Shown piece by piece: positions 9,411 to 20,743 of a DNA stretch of 64,000 bases; position 1 is the stretch's first letter; every line of letters begins with the position of its first letter. Position numbers and translations under genes: made by a program. The DNA is from Fragilaria crotonensis. Its lineage: Eukaryota; Bacillariophyta; Fragilariophyceae; Fragilariales; Fragilariaceae. The DNA is taken from the NCBI GenBank assembly GCA_022925895.1, contig JAKSYS010000115.1, positions 1-64,000 of the forward strand, read 5' to 3'. The notes beneath the pieces are model-generated. The model was not told the DNA's origin. It saw nothing but the letters and a program-made list of their open reading frames with translations, and did not search any database.

Positions 9411-12400
9411 TTAGGGTGACGTTGGTGCCCAGGGAGCTCCATAATGACCCATAAGACGGCGAACGTGACGATGGTGCAGGGTGGAACCGAGTGACTTAGT
9501 CAAAGAGTCCGCGGAATTGACGACGCCAGGTATATGGGAAAGAACAATGTCTCCGTTGGCTTTCCATTCTTGGAGAGCAAAATGCTGAATATCAATATGG
9601 CGTGCACGAGGCGTTGGACGACTTGCGTTAACCATGAGAATAGCCGCAGCGTTATCTTCGAACAGGGTAGTCGGCTCAAGTTGTGGGTAGCCGAGTTCGA
9701 GAAGAATGGAACGCAAGTATTTCGCAATCTTTGCGGCGTGGACAGCCGCGAGGAACTCCGCCTCAGTGGAGCTTGTAGAAACTGTCGACTGGATCTTTGA
9801 TTTATACGCCAAGGGACCGCCACCAAACATGAAGACGAGACCAGTAATGGAGCGGCGCGTAGTGAGGTCAGTAGCGTGCGCGGCATCAACATACCCAGCG
9901 AGTTCGGTCGGGGATTGTGGTTGCGGGAAAACGGGCAGAGACGGATCAGCAATGAGGGTTTGGAAAGTACCGGGCGGTAGAGAGGAAATGAGGGAACGAC
10001 GCCAGTAGAATAGACCCCAAGTCTTTGTCATTCGCAGATAGCGCGCAACACGTCGCAGAGCGTCATAGTGTATTTTTGCCGGATGATCGGAGAAACGCGC
10101 AAGTGTCGTAACCGCGTAACCAATGTCCGGACGAGCAACAACATATGCATATATCAACGCGCCCAGGACACTCCGATAAGAAAACCCAGCAGCCGTTTCA
10201 AGGTCACAATACGCATCGGTTCCGTTATGAGGAGCCGTCGCATAATCATCGAACATTTGTTGCGTTGTTGACGCAGAGATGGGTTCGATCGGTTTCTCGT
10301 CTGTCTCACGCGAGCTTGAGGATGCCCATCCGTAGTGTGCCAATAGCTTGTCAATGTAGGATTCGCACGAAATCTTGATATAACGATCGGTTTGTTCAAC
10401 GTCCACCCGTTGAACGATTCCAAAATGCCTTCATCGCGAAGGTCGATTCCGTCATCGGCACAAATGACTCGGACGAGATCTTTGATGGCATCGGTGTTCG
10501 TGCTCCCGATGGCGAGGTCATCAACTTGGCGACAGATGAGCATCCGGTGGTCTTTGTATGTGCCCTGATACAAGCTGCGCTCATGAGTTGTAGACTTGAA
10601 ACCGTGGCGCGCGATGACAGTGTTGACGAATTTCTCCCAAAGGGCGCCGGACTCGGGATGTCCCTGAAGTGCATGTTGCACTGGAAGGACCATGTCGCGA
10701 GAAACGGCGATACCATGTCGGACGAGATGCCAATCAGCATATTGGTCATCGATGATGACAAACGTGGGTTGGTCAGGAGGCGGCGAATTCGCGTATGCGT
10801 TCGTCGCGTCGACTTTCAAGCTGATAAACCCTTCGTGCGTGCACAACGCAAAGAACATTCGCATACACGGTTGCTCGATGCAACTGGAGTATGTGTTGGC
10901 CAGTTTGAGTTGCGGAGCCGCACGAGGAGACCCGTCGCAACAGTTGCGTGCCTTTCGAGTCCCGTCGCTCTTGATGATGTAGTTCCAGTGTTGTCGAAGA
11001 ATGATGGAACCCTTCGGCGCATGAACTGGGTCGCCGTACATTTCCTGCTTCGCCATGGAATCAAGTTGCTTGAATTCGGCAGCTTTCCAGTCGCTCCAGT
11101 TGGGGAGCTTGCGGAGCTTTCGACGAGTGAAACCACCGAGACCTTGCTCTTCTGACGTTCCGTGCGTCGTCGTGTTTAGCGAACGGAGGAGGATTTGTAC
11201 TTGGTCGTCGTTGGGATCGTCATCAAATTCTTCAAATGAGCCGTCATGTATGGCGGTTGGCGGCGATGGGGAGAGCTTGATGGTCGAGATCACACGAAGC
11301 TGATCGATGGACAAATGGAGTGGTTGATCGAGATGACGGTCGACGACTGGAATATAGCGATCGGGAGCGAAGACAATCTTGAAAGAACGTTCGTCGGACG
11401 TGGCGACGGTTTCGAGGGCGGCAGTAATGCTCGCAGCCGTGAAAACCGCGACGTCGTTGATGGATACGATGAAAGCGCCAATATACTTGCGACGAACGTT
11501 CCGAATCCGAGAGGCCGAGGTATTCGGGATGATCCCCGAGACATATCCTCGCTTTCGAATGTGGCACTCCTGGATCTCAAAACCGAGGTGTGGATGCTCG
11601 CACGTGACCGAAGGGGACAACTCATCCAGGCGTTCGAAGGGATCGTCGGACACCTCCAAGTTGATGGGAGGGAGATCCAAACGGTCTGGATTTATCACGC
11701 CATCGTTGGCCAGATTTCGTAGATGCTTAACATTCGGAGGAGGTTCATCTAAGTCATTCATTCCTTCGTCAAACCGTGCATGAGTGGCAGTCTTCACGGT
11801 CGAACTCCCGAGGTCGAAATAGTACATGATCTTCAGGGGAGCGGGAGTATCCGAGGAAAACACCAAGTCGGGAATTCGGGACAACGCGACCGTATCGAGC
11901 AGTCGTTGGACGAACGTGGATGCGGCAGCCAAAGGTGCGGAGCTTTGCCAGGTTTGGGAGCGGAGCGCCACACATCTCGTACGGACTTGAAGGCCGATCG
12001 CCGTGAGGGACGAAATTGTACAAGCGGATGTAGTGATAGAACGCATATGGCCAGAAGTTTGGCCGAAGGTCCGCACCGGAGAGCATGGTTCGGAGGGCAT
12101 CGCCAATGGTTTGGTGAGGTCGCTCACCAGGTCCATTTTGGTGTGAGGAGTCTGGTCCTGTGAGTTCCACCGAGTATCCAAAGTTCGAGAAAGTTCGGTG
12201 GATCTCGCGACATTTGCCCAGTTCGCCGCCTCCGTCCATGCGGACATATTTGTCGGTGCATTTAGGGGCATTGCTGGCAAGCCAGCTATTGATCCACTCA
12301 ATGGGCGGTGCCTTAGTGGCGAAGGCACGTCCGAATAGGCGACCGCTGTAATGGTCGGTCAAGAGAACGTAGCACGTCTCGCCGTTTAAACCGACGAGGT

Positions 12401-12720
12401 TGTTGTGTCGTTCGAGTCCCGGCTTTTCTGTACCATGAAACCAAAATCGATCGAGACACCTTGATAGCATTCCGTTGCTCTCATCGTTGTCTTCGTCCCG
12501 GCTGGAGCTTTCGAAGTTTCGCGGCGAGACAGATTGGACATCCCTCAATTTCGCTCGGGATTTTGAACTGGGGCATGCCTTTTACGAAACGGTGCATCTC
12601 TGATAGGCGACGAAAATTGATGTGACCCAGTCGTTGATGCCATAACATCCGTAGGGCAGAGCGACTTAACGATAGGACAGGGTAACCTTCGATTGGGCCT
12701 GTCGTTTGACTTTGGCACAC
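9411..12720 (-). pseudogene. Copia pol region: integrase, reverse transcriptase, RNase H (fossil)
   Basis: Recognisable parts in order on the minus strand: an integrase zinc-binding stretch and catalytic core (12.7-11.8 kb, with GPGERPHQTIGDALRTMLSG and a C-terminal GYSRSPEDHVLFRP stretch), a copia-type reverse transcriptase (about 11.2-10.2 kb, LKVDATNAYANSPPPDQPTF, RQVDDLAIG) and RNase H with its tail (10.2-9.4 kb, YVDAAHATD, SSTEAEF, HIDIQHFALQEW). The region is in several frames and is treated as a broken fossil copy. Confidence 0.9.
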
Positions 12721-15541
12721 TCCGATTCCGATGAGAACTCAGGAATTGGCGATCATCATCCAATAACAAAGGCCTGTGTGCGATGAACTCGGGAGAATCA
12801 TTTGTTCCGGCGTCGTCGACGTTGACTTGTGTCACAAAAGTCGAAGGAGTGGAGTGACATGCGCCACAGGTCATTCCGTCAATTGGGTCGAGGATGCTTG
12901 CCGCAGATACTTGGGTATGTTCGGTGCAGAGCTTCCGAACGAATTGATCATGTGGAAGCGGCGCCAAGTGAGCTTCGGCAGTTGGAGTGATCAGGGCCTC
13001 AGTGAAGGTTAGGCCGCCTCGCCTTTCCGTTGGTTGCAAGATGATATAGATATCCTGCGAGCGTCGGAGGCGATGCGGGAACAGAATGTGTCCGGGACCT
13101 TCGGTGAAACTTGACATGTGATACCCGTCGGTGCCAAGCTGTTTTGCAATGGCAGCGTGCGAGATGATGATCCCTGGGATCGTGGGGGTGAAATACGTCC
13201 GAATGTATACGGACGATGGGCTTCCGGCACTTCCACGGTTGTCAACGGGGATACAAAGGAAACCGACACCAACGGGATGGTGTGCATGGTGACCGGCATC
13301 AAACAGGCGGACATTTGTGCGAGTGAGGGGGCGGTACGCGAATAGGAGCCTGCGATCGTTGGCGGTACATGCCATCGAGCCATTATCTGCATGCGCAAAC
13401 GAGAGGTGCTGTGTGCGGTCATACGTCTCTGCCAAACGACGGAGGAGGATTGGGTCGGATGCCTCGCTGAGTCGGATGGTTTCTGACGCCGGGAGCGAAG
13501 GGCCAGTGCGAGCGACAGTGACAACAACAGAGCTGACAGTGGGTGTGTCGAAGCAGTCTTCGAAGTCAGAGTCGTCAAGGTCGGTGGCACGGATGGAGTT
13601 CTGTTGGAAACCGTCGGGACCATCGTCGTCATCCTCGTCAACCCGAGGGGGGTTTTCAGTGGAGGCTTCGTGGACATCCGAGACAGCATCTTCCAGGATG
13701 CGACGCATGGGTCGGTTGACAGGAGCACCAGAGTGTGGGCGGTTTTGGTTTCCGGTAGACGTCAGTCGACTGCGAAATTGCTTGTGCGAATTCGCGATCT
13801 GCACCTTAAGCTGTGGATGGCGCTGAGCCAAACCTTCTGCCACAATATAATCAACGAAACGGTTGCAGTCTTCGAGCTTGTGGCCGGGGTTGTGGCATCC
13901 GAGGCAGACAGAAGATGCATTTTGATTCTGGGAGATGGCGCGGATCATGATGTCCATTTCCTCATCGTCGAGGGTGTCGTCGGTGCTGGAAGAGAAATCC
14001 GGGGAGGCTGTTTCGATTCGGCGAATGATGGATGCTGGGTTCCGGCCGGGATGTGACGCCTGAGTCGACGGGGGGTCACGACCAATCTCGGAGGCGTATT
14101 CGACGAACGTGGTGGCGAGTTGTGCCAGCGAGAGCTTGAAAGGGAGCGTGCCATCAAGTCCGGTCCGTTTGTCACGTTCAACGAGGCGACGGATCTCGGG
14201 ACGCCATTCGGACGTGAGATTCCGGACTGACAAGTCGAGGGCTTCGGACTCTGTGTAGGTGCGCGTGGCCTGTCGTTCGCGTACCATGAAATCTTGAAGC
14301 CGACGAATGTAGAGGCTGAATGGCTCCGTTCGTCGTTGGCGAGGAATCTCGCTTGCGGTCGAGAAAACTGAATGTAACATGGGATGATGGAGGCGAAATA
14401 GGGAATAGATAGCATGGTATCCCGCCTGCGGTGGACATCCCTCAACGGCACCATGTTCCCGGGAACCACTGGGAAATGTGGAGTCCTGACTCAAAGCGGT
14501 GTAGATCAGACCAGACATGAAAGAGTCTTTCTCTCGGACGGAAGCAGGGAGCCAGGTCCACCAGGCACCGTGGATTTCGTCTTCCTTTGCAGATTCATAC
14601 GGTGGACACCACACTCCCATTGTAAGCATGTGGAACAAAAGAGTTTGAACCAGTGTACGAACGAATCGTTTTGGACGAGTCGAATCTTGGGAAGCTAGCC
14701 TTGCGAAAATCTTTGAACTTGACTTCTCCATACATGAATTGACTCATGTAATCTTCGTAGGATTCGGCGCCGAAAGTGACTTCTGCAGAGAAAGGATGCA
14801 TACGTGTAGGCGTCCGAGTCAGATTTCCACCACTCGTGCGCGGTCGAGTTGTCGAATTGAAGAGGGGCGAGGTTCGGGGAGTGTGGAACCGTCCAGCAGC
14901 AAACGGAGGTCCATGTCCGCCTGTTGGGCGAGTGTCCACAGGTTGCCCGCGGAAGGTGGGGATTGCGGCCGTAGAGTCGGTTATTTCAGCATCATCAGCG
15001 GTTGGTGCAATCTCCTCGTTCATTCCGGGTGCAACCACGTTCACAGGGACATCCATCGGGGCAGACGTATCAACAACCGAAGGAGGGCCTTGGCGCGAGC
15101 GATGAGATCGGCTCCCGTGAGTACTCTGGGAGGAGGCAGAGGATCCCGGTGGCTTCGGAATTTCGTTATCTGGAAGCAGGAAACGGATCATGATAGGAAC
15201 GTGCACGATGTCGGATGGGCGAGAACGTTCCTTGAGACGTTGGATGATGAGACGCTGAAGCGCCGGCTTGCGCAACGAGATGACGGAGTTGCGGCTGCGG
15301 GCGTGATACATGCCGAAACCGGGATCGGTCAACGTAGGCAGTAAATCTTCCGACAACCATGTAGTGTCTTCGAGTTGTTGCAAAACGCTGTTCGGATGAG
15401 ATCATGATAGTCTCCCGTAAGCGACATCGTAGGCACATCAAAGACCTCTGTGAGTGGGATTTCTGCCATCGGGCAGTCCACAATATCAATGGATATGACA
15501 AGACAGTCATTGTCATATTGAACCTCCTCTGCGTCCACCAT
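12721..15541 (-). pseudogene. Copia gag-type region with CCHC knuckle (fossil)
   Basis: Minus-strand region from an ATG at 15541, about 180 bases inside the 5' LTR. It holds a basic/proline-rich stretch, then a UBN2/gag-like helical part (about 14.4-14.1 kb) and the nucleocapsid knuckle CLGCHNPGHKLEDC near 13.9 kb, followed by an acidic linker and a probable protease stretch (ADNGSMACTANDRRLL near 13.4 kb). It occupies more than one frame; fossil copy. Confidence 0.8.
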
Positions 15542-15707
15542 TTTATTATCGGGTTTCAGAAATATGCGGTCCCGGGTGTTTGGTCGGAGAGTATTTCTGA
15601 CACGGAGTGGCTACGTGGTTCCCGTATCTTGGGAATCGTGCGACAACAAAGAACACGAGAGAACTCGAAATCAGTCGGAGAAGGCGCAGAAAGCAGTCGT
15701 AGAATTT

Positions 15708-15719
15708 GGGCTCATAACC
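15708..15719 (-). other. Primer-binding site matching the tRNA-iMet anticodon arm
   Basis: Directly inside the 5' LTR, the plus strand reads GGGCTCATAACC. This is the anticodon stem-loop of initiator tRNA-Met (anticodon CAT) rather than its 3' end. Drosophila copia and yeast Ty5 are known to prime from a half-tRNA cut in the anticodon loop; I infer the same here. Confidence 0.6.
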
Positions 15720-16123
15720 TGTGAGACCCTCCCTAGTATGGCGGCTCCACAAACAGTGACTCGCTTGGGAGTCAGGTTAGGACGAGGCCGTCGCAATGAA
15801 GAGGTGCGAACGCAGGAACAAGAAGGCACAACGCGTGGCGATACCGATACGATTGCGCGTTGTGTGTGTGTTGTGATGGCGTTAGCGTTGTGGCTGAGTA
15901 TATCCTTCTGCCCCTTCACCCTTACGATCAGATAGACCGGCAAGAATGCGATTGAGGTAATAAAGGATTATATTAGAAGTTGTGAGCCGAAAGTACATCG
16001 GCGTTTAAACTAGACTAATCATAGTAGCGCACATCATGGCGCGCAGCTACGACCATGGGTAGTCGACCGTGCGCAGTAGGCAGTAGCACGGTGCTGCGGA
16101 GATAAAGAATATATGCACTGACA
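15720..16123 (-). repeat. LTR (5' LTR of the minus-strand copia element)
   Basis: 404 bases, partner of 8941-9345, followed by target duplication TAACG at 16124-16128. Confidence 0.95.
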
Positions 16124-16128
16124 TAACG

Positions 16129-17243
16129 TACAACGTCCAAATGGCCGCGCGAGCATGCGATGATGAGTGGTGTGCGGCCTTTATTATTTCTCATGAACAA
16201 ATCCACATCTGTGTGATTCAATAACTCGCAGACAATGTTCAAATGGCCACGGGCGCACGCCATCAAGAGTGGTGTCGAGCCAGCGTGATCCCCGATATTG
16301 ACATCCACCTTCTTGTGTTTCAACAACTCGCGAACAATGGCTAAATCATCATCAGATCCTCGCTCATACCCCGCTGAACACACAGCAATGAGCGCTGTGC
16401 GGCCTTTATAATCTCTGAGGTTCACATCCACCTTTCGGTGTTTCAACAACTCGCGGACAATAGCTACTTTCAACATGAGATCTTGGTAACAATCCCGCTG
16501 AACACACAGCAATGAGCGCTATGCGGCCTTTATTATCTCTGAGGTTCACATCCACCTTTCTGTGTTTCAACAACTTGCGTAAAACAGCTAAATCATCATC
16601 AGATCGTCCCCAATATCCCGCGAAACAAACAGCAATGAGCGCTGTGCGGCCTTCATTATCTCTGATGTTTAAATCAACATTCTTGTTTTTCAACAGCTCG
16701 GAAATTATTTGAAAATGGCGAGATTCGATTGCCATGCTGAGTATCTTATTCACATCCACCTCTTTGTGCTTCAACAAAACGGAAGCTATTCCCAAGTGAC
16801 GATCGCGGATAGCAATGCTGAGAGCTGTTTGGCTATACCTATCGCGAGCATTCACATTTACCTCCTTGTGCTTCAAGAGCTTGCAAACAACTTCCAAATG
16901 GCCATTTACAGTTGCCGTGATGAGTGGTGTTTGGCCATAGTTATCTTGCGCATTGACATCCACCTCTTTGTGCATTAACAACTTGGAAACTAGTTTCAGA
17001 TTGCCATGGCGGCTTGCCAATACAAGTGCTGTCCGACCATAGCGATCCCGTTCGTTCACATCTGTCTCAGTATAGCGATCCCGTTCATTCACATCCGTCT
17101 CAGTATACTCAATGCCATGACTTCTCTCATTCCTTTGTTCCTCCTCGCGCTCTTGCTCGTAGTAGTATGCAACAAGCAAAGAAACAAATGCAGAACTTAA
17201 CAGAAGCAAGCAGAATGTGGTGGAATTCCCATTGGGACGACAT
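16129..17243 (-). pseudogene. ANK-4, N-terminal part: membrane-anchored ankyrin protein
   Basis: The minus strand carries a hydrophobic start (LLLLSSAFVSLLVAYYYEQE), a charged linker with a duplicated YTETDVNERDR unit and about ten ankyrin repeats. The closest relative is ANK-7, which has the same membrane start and the same RSDDDLAIV-type long repeats. The only upstream ATG is at 17243 (MSSQWEF...); compared with ANK-7 it is one base out of register with the hydrophobic segment. A second register change lies near 16490-16500. With the copia insertion at 16128 and the MULE 22 bases before the ATG, this gene is surely dead. Confidence 0.85.
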
Positions 17244-17256
17244 CTTCAGATTATTA

Positions 17257-17265
17257 TATATTGTA
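17257..17265. repeat. Left target-site duplication of the MULE
   Basis: TATATTGTA, 9 bp, repeated exactly at 31199-31207 on the outer side of the other inverted repeat. Nine bases is the standard duplication length of Mutator-like elements. Confidence 0.9.
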
Positions 17266-17689
17266 GGGGAAATTGCAATTTAGTCCATAAATAAGTTTAA
17301 AGATTATAAAGTACAATGACCCTCTATCTAGTTTTGTACACTATTGCAATATAGTACATAATGATTTCACTATTTCAATAAAGTACACATGTTTTGGCCA
17401 TGTTTGCTATGTAGTCCATTTTTTAATTATAACACCCATTTCTCAATTTCCGCGCCCGCCACGCCAAGGTTCCACTGAAGATATGGTACCCCGTCGTGTA
17501 GATCAAACATAAATCAACCATGGTCACTACTTTTTCATGGAGCCGTTCTCCATCATTTATTTTCTGATGATGGCATTGTTGGTTACAAACCTTTTCATTC
17601 TGACCCTGTCCATCAACTTTAACAGTGGTCATAATTCACCTTGGTGTGATGCTCTTGTCACATTGTGTGCTATCCATGGTGTGTCAAAG
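17266..17689 (+). repeat. MULE left terminal inverted repeat
   Basis: 424 bases, inverted match to 30777-31198 with only scattered differences by eye; similarity ends at GTGTGTCAAAG. Confidence 0.9.
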
Positions 17690-18047
17690 TTCCCTTGAAA
17701 AAGAATTTGCGCGCGCAATTAGTACTAACGCTACTGGCGGTATACACTTACGTAGAAGTAACTGCGCCTCAACTTTGCACAATCGCACATTCATCCATTA
17801 TCATCCAGCCATAATCCATTTCACACACACCATTTCAAACAACAACAAGCAAGCAAACAAAGCAGTCAGTTCCTCCCCTTCCTTTTGTCCTTTGTCCTTC
17901 CACTGCAGTGCACTGCCTATTGTCTGATAGGGTACCATCCAGTACAAATCGACAAGAAAACAGTCAACTGTGACAGGCAGGTGACAAGAGGAGACTAGTG
18001 ACGGAGACGGATTCCTGTATCTTCCATCACCTGGCTGATTGGTCAGT

Positions 18048-20143
18048 ATGCCTGATGACGAACCTTATGGCGGCCATTTTCCTGGTGATCCTCGCGTCCA
18101 CGGCTATTTGTTGATTCCTCTGAACAAGGTGATGTTGACGCTTTGAAACGTACTAATGAATGGCTCAGCACTCACCTTCATGATGCAATAATTCAACGGG
18201 CTGGCTGGTTACCATCCATCAGATTCTGATGCCGATATCGTTGCTTATTGATCAAACTGGCAAAACCGAGCAGGTGGAGCCGACAAAGTTGTTTCGAAGA
18301 GCCCCAGCAGGAAAGCCGTTGAACACAAAGAGTGCAACAACGGACATCATGACTCCGATGTGTCCCTCGAGTCCGGAGAGATGGAGGAGTTGTTGCAGGA
18401 AGCCGTCAACCAGCATATTGAGGCAAAACAACTTCCCAATGAGCTTGTCATCAATGCCCCAGTGGTGTCCACTTCTTCCAAGACGGAGGAAAGTGATCTA
18501 ACGGGTGCATGATTCTTGTCGGACACTAGCTACCTTCTACAAGGTGATGGCGGAAGCCAACGTTGACTCTTTGCAAAGATGGAACACATCAACCCTCTCG
18601 TGGAAATCTATGTACAAAAAACTGGCAAAATCTTGCGCATCAAGTGTTCCATCAATGGAAAATTTTGGTTGTATCAATGCAGGGAACACATCAACTGTCC
18701 ATTTGCTTGGGATTCGTGCCTTGAGGCACACCAGGAGTGATGGTATGTAGTATGCTATCTCTAGGAGGATGAAGACAATCCATGCTGGAGTTCATTGTGC
18801 ACCACTCGCAGCCGGATGGAAGGAAATCACGTTGTGGTGAGGACAATGGCAACAAACAAAAAAAGGATTCCCAGGTCGTTTTGTCCAACACAGTATGATG
18901 GCGTGCCGTCAACCGGGACACCACCATGGCTGATAACCAAAAGGTTGGACTGCAAGAGCATTCAGCTGGTTGGATCTTGCATTGAGGAGCTTGAAAGAAC
19001 AAAGCCAGGGTCAGTGCTGATTGGGTTCACATGTTTGCCAACCTTTGAGATTCAGAGCATTCACCTCCTTCGTGGATTTGTGAAATATGCTCTTAAGTGT
19101 GAGACCGGTGATTTTCCTTGATGCTACCCACCTTCGCAGTGAATTCAAGGAACATTATATGTTGCATCTGTTCTGACATCAGGGGACAAGAACAATGTAT
19201 TCCCATTGGTTTCATGATTGCCAGCAATGAGGATCGGCAAACGTGGGTTCAGATGTTGACGTTTCTAAAGGAAGCGTGCCCCATTGTTTGTCAGCAGGGA
19301 CAAGGATGCCAAGGCATGGCTGATGATGATGCTCCCTTTGTGAAACACCATTTGTCTTTGGTGAAACAAGTGTTTCCAACAAATCTGAATTCAGTTGTGA
19401 TCAGCACATATGAGTAAACGTGACACAGAGGTTTGGAAGAAACACTTCCCAATACTACAACATTATGGCAATTGCCAAAACATGCTCGGCCCGGCGATGA
19501 GGCTGTTGAGTTGCTAATTGACAAAATCAACTGACTGAAACCGCAGGCAGCAAACTGCATCCAAGATATTGAGGAAAGCGGTGTTCTGTGGAAGTCATCG
19601 CAGTGGCTTAGTTGGCAGCATCAGTATCCACCACAATTAGGGATACGAAATGACCTGACCTTTAGTATACAGTCAGAGCTAGTGGGTGATTGTCATAAGT
19701 TTGGGTACGTGCAAAAGACGCTCACCAAGCAGAACATTTATCCGGTGAGCACGGACTCTTTGAAATCTGATGGCAAAATGCTTCCGCCAGCCAATTGTTA
19801 AGAAGAGCTGCGCGCCCAAACCAAGAGAATTTGGCATCGAACTGCTGAATACCAACTGGGTAAAGACTCGAATCATCTGTTTGAACTGCGACCGCCGAGG
19901 TCACAATAAGAGGACATTTCAAATTCCTGGCCCCTAACGCCTGGGAAAGAGATTGCTTCCCGACGCGGCTGAGGAAGGACAAAACTTTGATTACGAGCAT
20001 AGCAAAGAGAAGCAACATGAAGATTAAAACACATTCATAGTGAAGAGGAGCAATATGAAGACGCACTAGATGCACTAGTCGCACTTGAAGAGGAAAGTGA
20101 CAACTCAAGTAACCAAAGAGAAGTTCTTGAACAAGAATAAGCA
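18048..20143 (+). pseudogene. MULE (MURA-type) transposase, decayed
   Basis: A plausible start is ATG 18048 (MPDDEPYGGHFPGDP). An acidic stretch follows (SLESGEMEELLQEAVNQHI, 18360-18430), then a zinc-finger-like segment (CSINGKFWLYQCREHINCPF, about 18630-18700). The catalytic core shows LDATHLRSEF (first Asp, 19115) and GFMIASNEDRQTW (19207), and in another frame VSDRDK, the likely second Asp (19285). Near 19880 is a C-terminal knuckle CLNCDRRGHNKRTF, where the last Cys of the usual GHNKRTC is Phe. The parts lie in different frames with several stops, so the copy cannot make a transposase. Confidence 0.75.
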
Positions 20144-20743
20144 AATGACAAAAGTAACGTTACTAGTACTACTAGTTACATGTCCCGCAGCATCTATGTT
20201 ACTTGCTGCATCAGAAGGTGGGTTTTTGTATCACTGACAATATATGTTAACTATTTGTTTAGAAATTGTAATATGTTGCTTGAAGTCACGTATATGTTAT
20301 CACTATTTGTATGTATTTAGTCATTCTATACTGCGACATTTCTCAGAGTCATATACTGTGGCAAAATATATTTATATTAAACCAATGTGTGTTACCTAGT
20401 AGCATCTATGCGTATAACTTACCTTAACAGTTGCAAATGTAACAATGTTTCTCTAAACATTTTTACTTTATACTGAATACATGTGGTAAGAGTATCGCAT
20501 GTGGCTCATTAAATTGTTTGTTCTGAACAGACTCTAGATATTCATACGCCATATACATTTAAGCCATGTTTTTACGACCATCCATTGTTTGGTATTGGTT
20601 TGCGAAATTTTCAATCTTTTGGTTTTGGGGGAGACGAGCATTTTATGAACCAACCATTTCTTGTCTCCTTCCAAATATACGCTTACGCATGAACAAAATT
20701 GTGATATTTTGTCTTAACTCCACACACACTCTCATCCAACAAG
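20144..20743. other. AT-rich spacer in the MULE
   Basis: 600 bases of AT-rich sequence with repeated ATATGTTA-type strings and no conserved frame. Similar AT-rich strings occur at 29990-30160. It could be the subterminal region of a nested element, but I see no matching inverted ends. Confidence 0.35.

Larger units (their letters stand above)
8941..16123 (-). mobile_element. Ty1/copia LTR retrotransposon inserted in ANK-4
   Basis: A 7.18-kb element oriented on the minus strand, with LTRs at both ends (TG...CA) and 5-bp target duplication TAACG (8936-8940 and 16124-16128). From its 5' side the parts are LTR, primer-binding site, gag-type region with a CCHC knuckle, integrase, reverse transcriptase, RNase H, purine tract and LTR. 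The order integrase before reverse transcriptase marks Ty1/copia (Pseudoviridae-type). The two LTRs differ by about one substitution and one single-base gap in about 404 bases, so the insertion is recent. The coding part is spread over several frames, with roughly five breaks, so it looks broken. Confidence 0.95.

Noticed and set aside
9534-15935. Plus-strand frames inside the copia element (for example 10526-11155, 13317-13826)
   Set aside because: Antisense shadows of the retroelement regions, without motifs.
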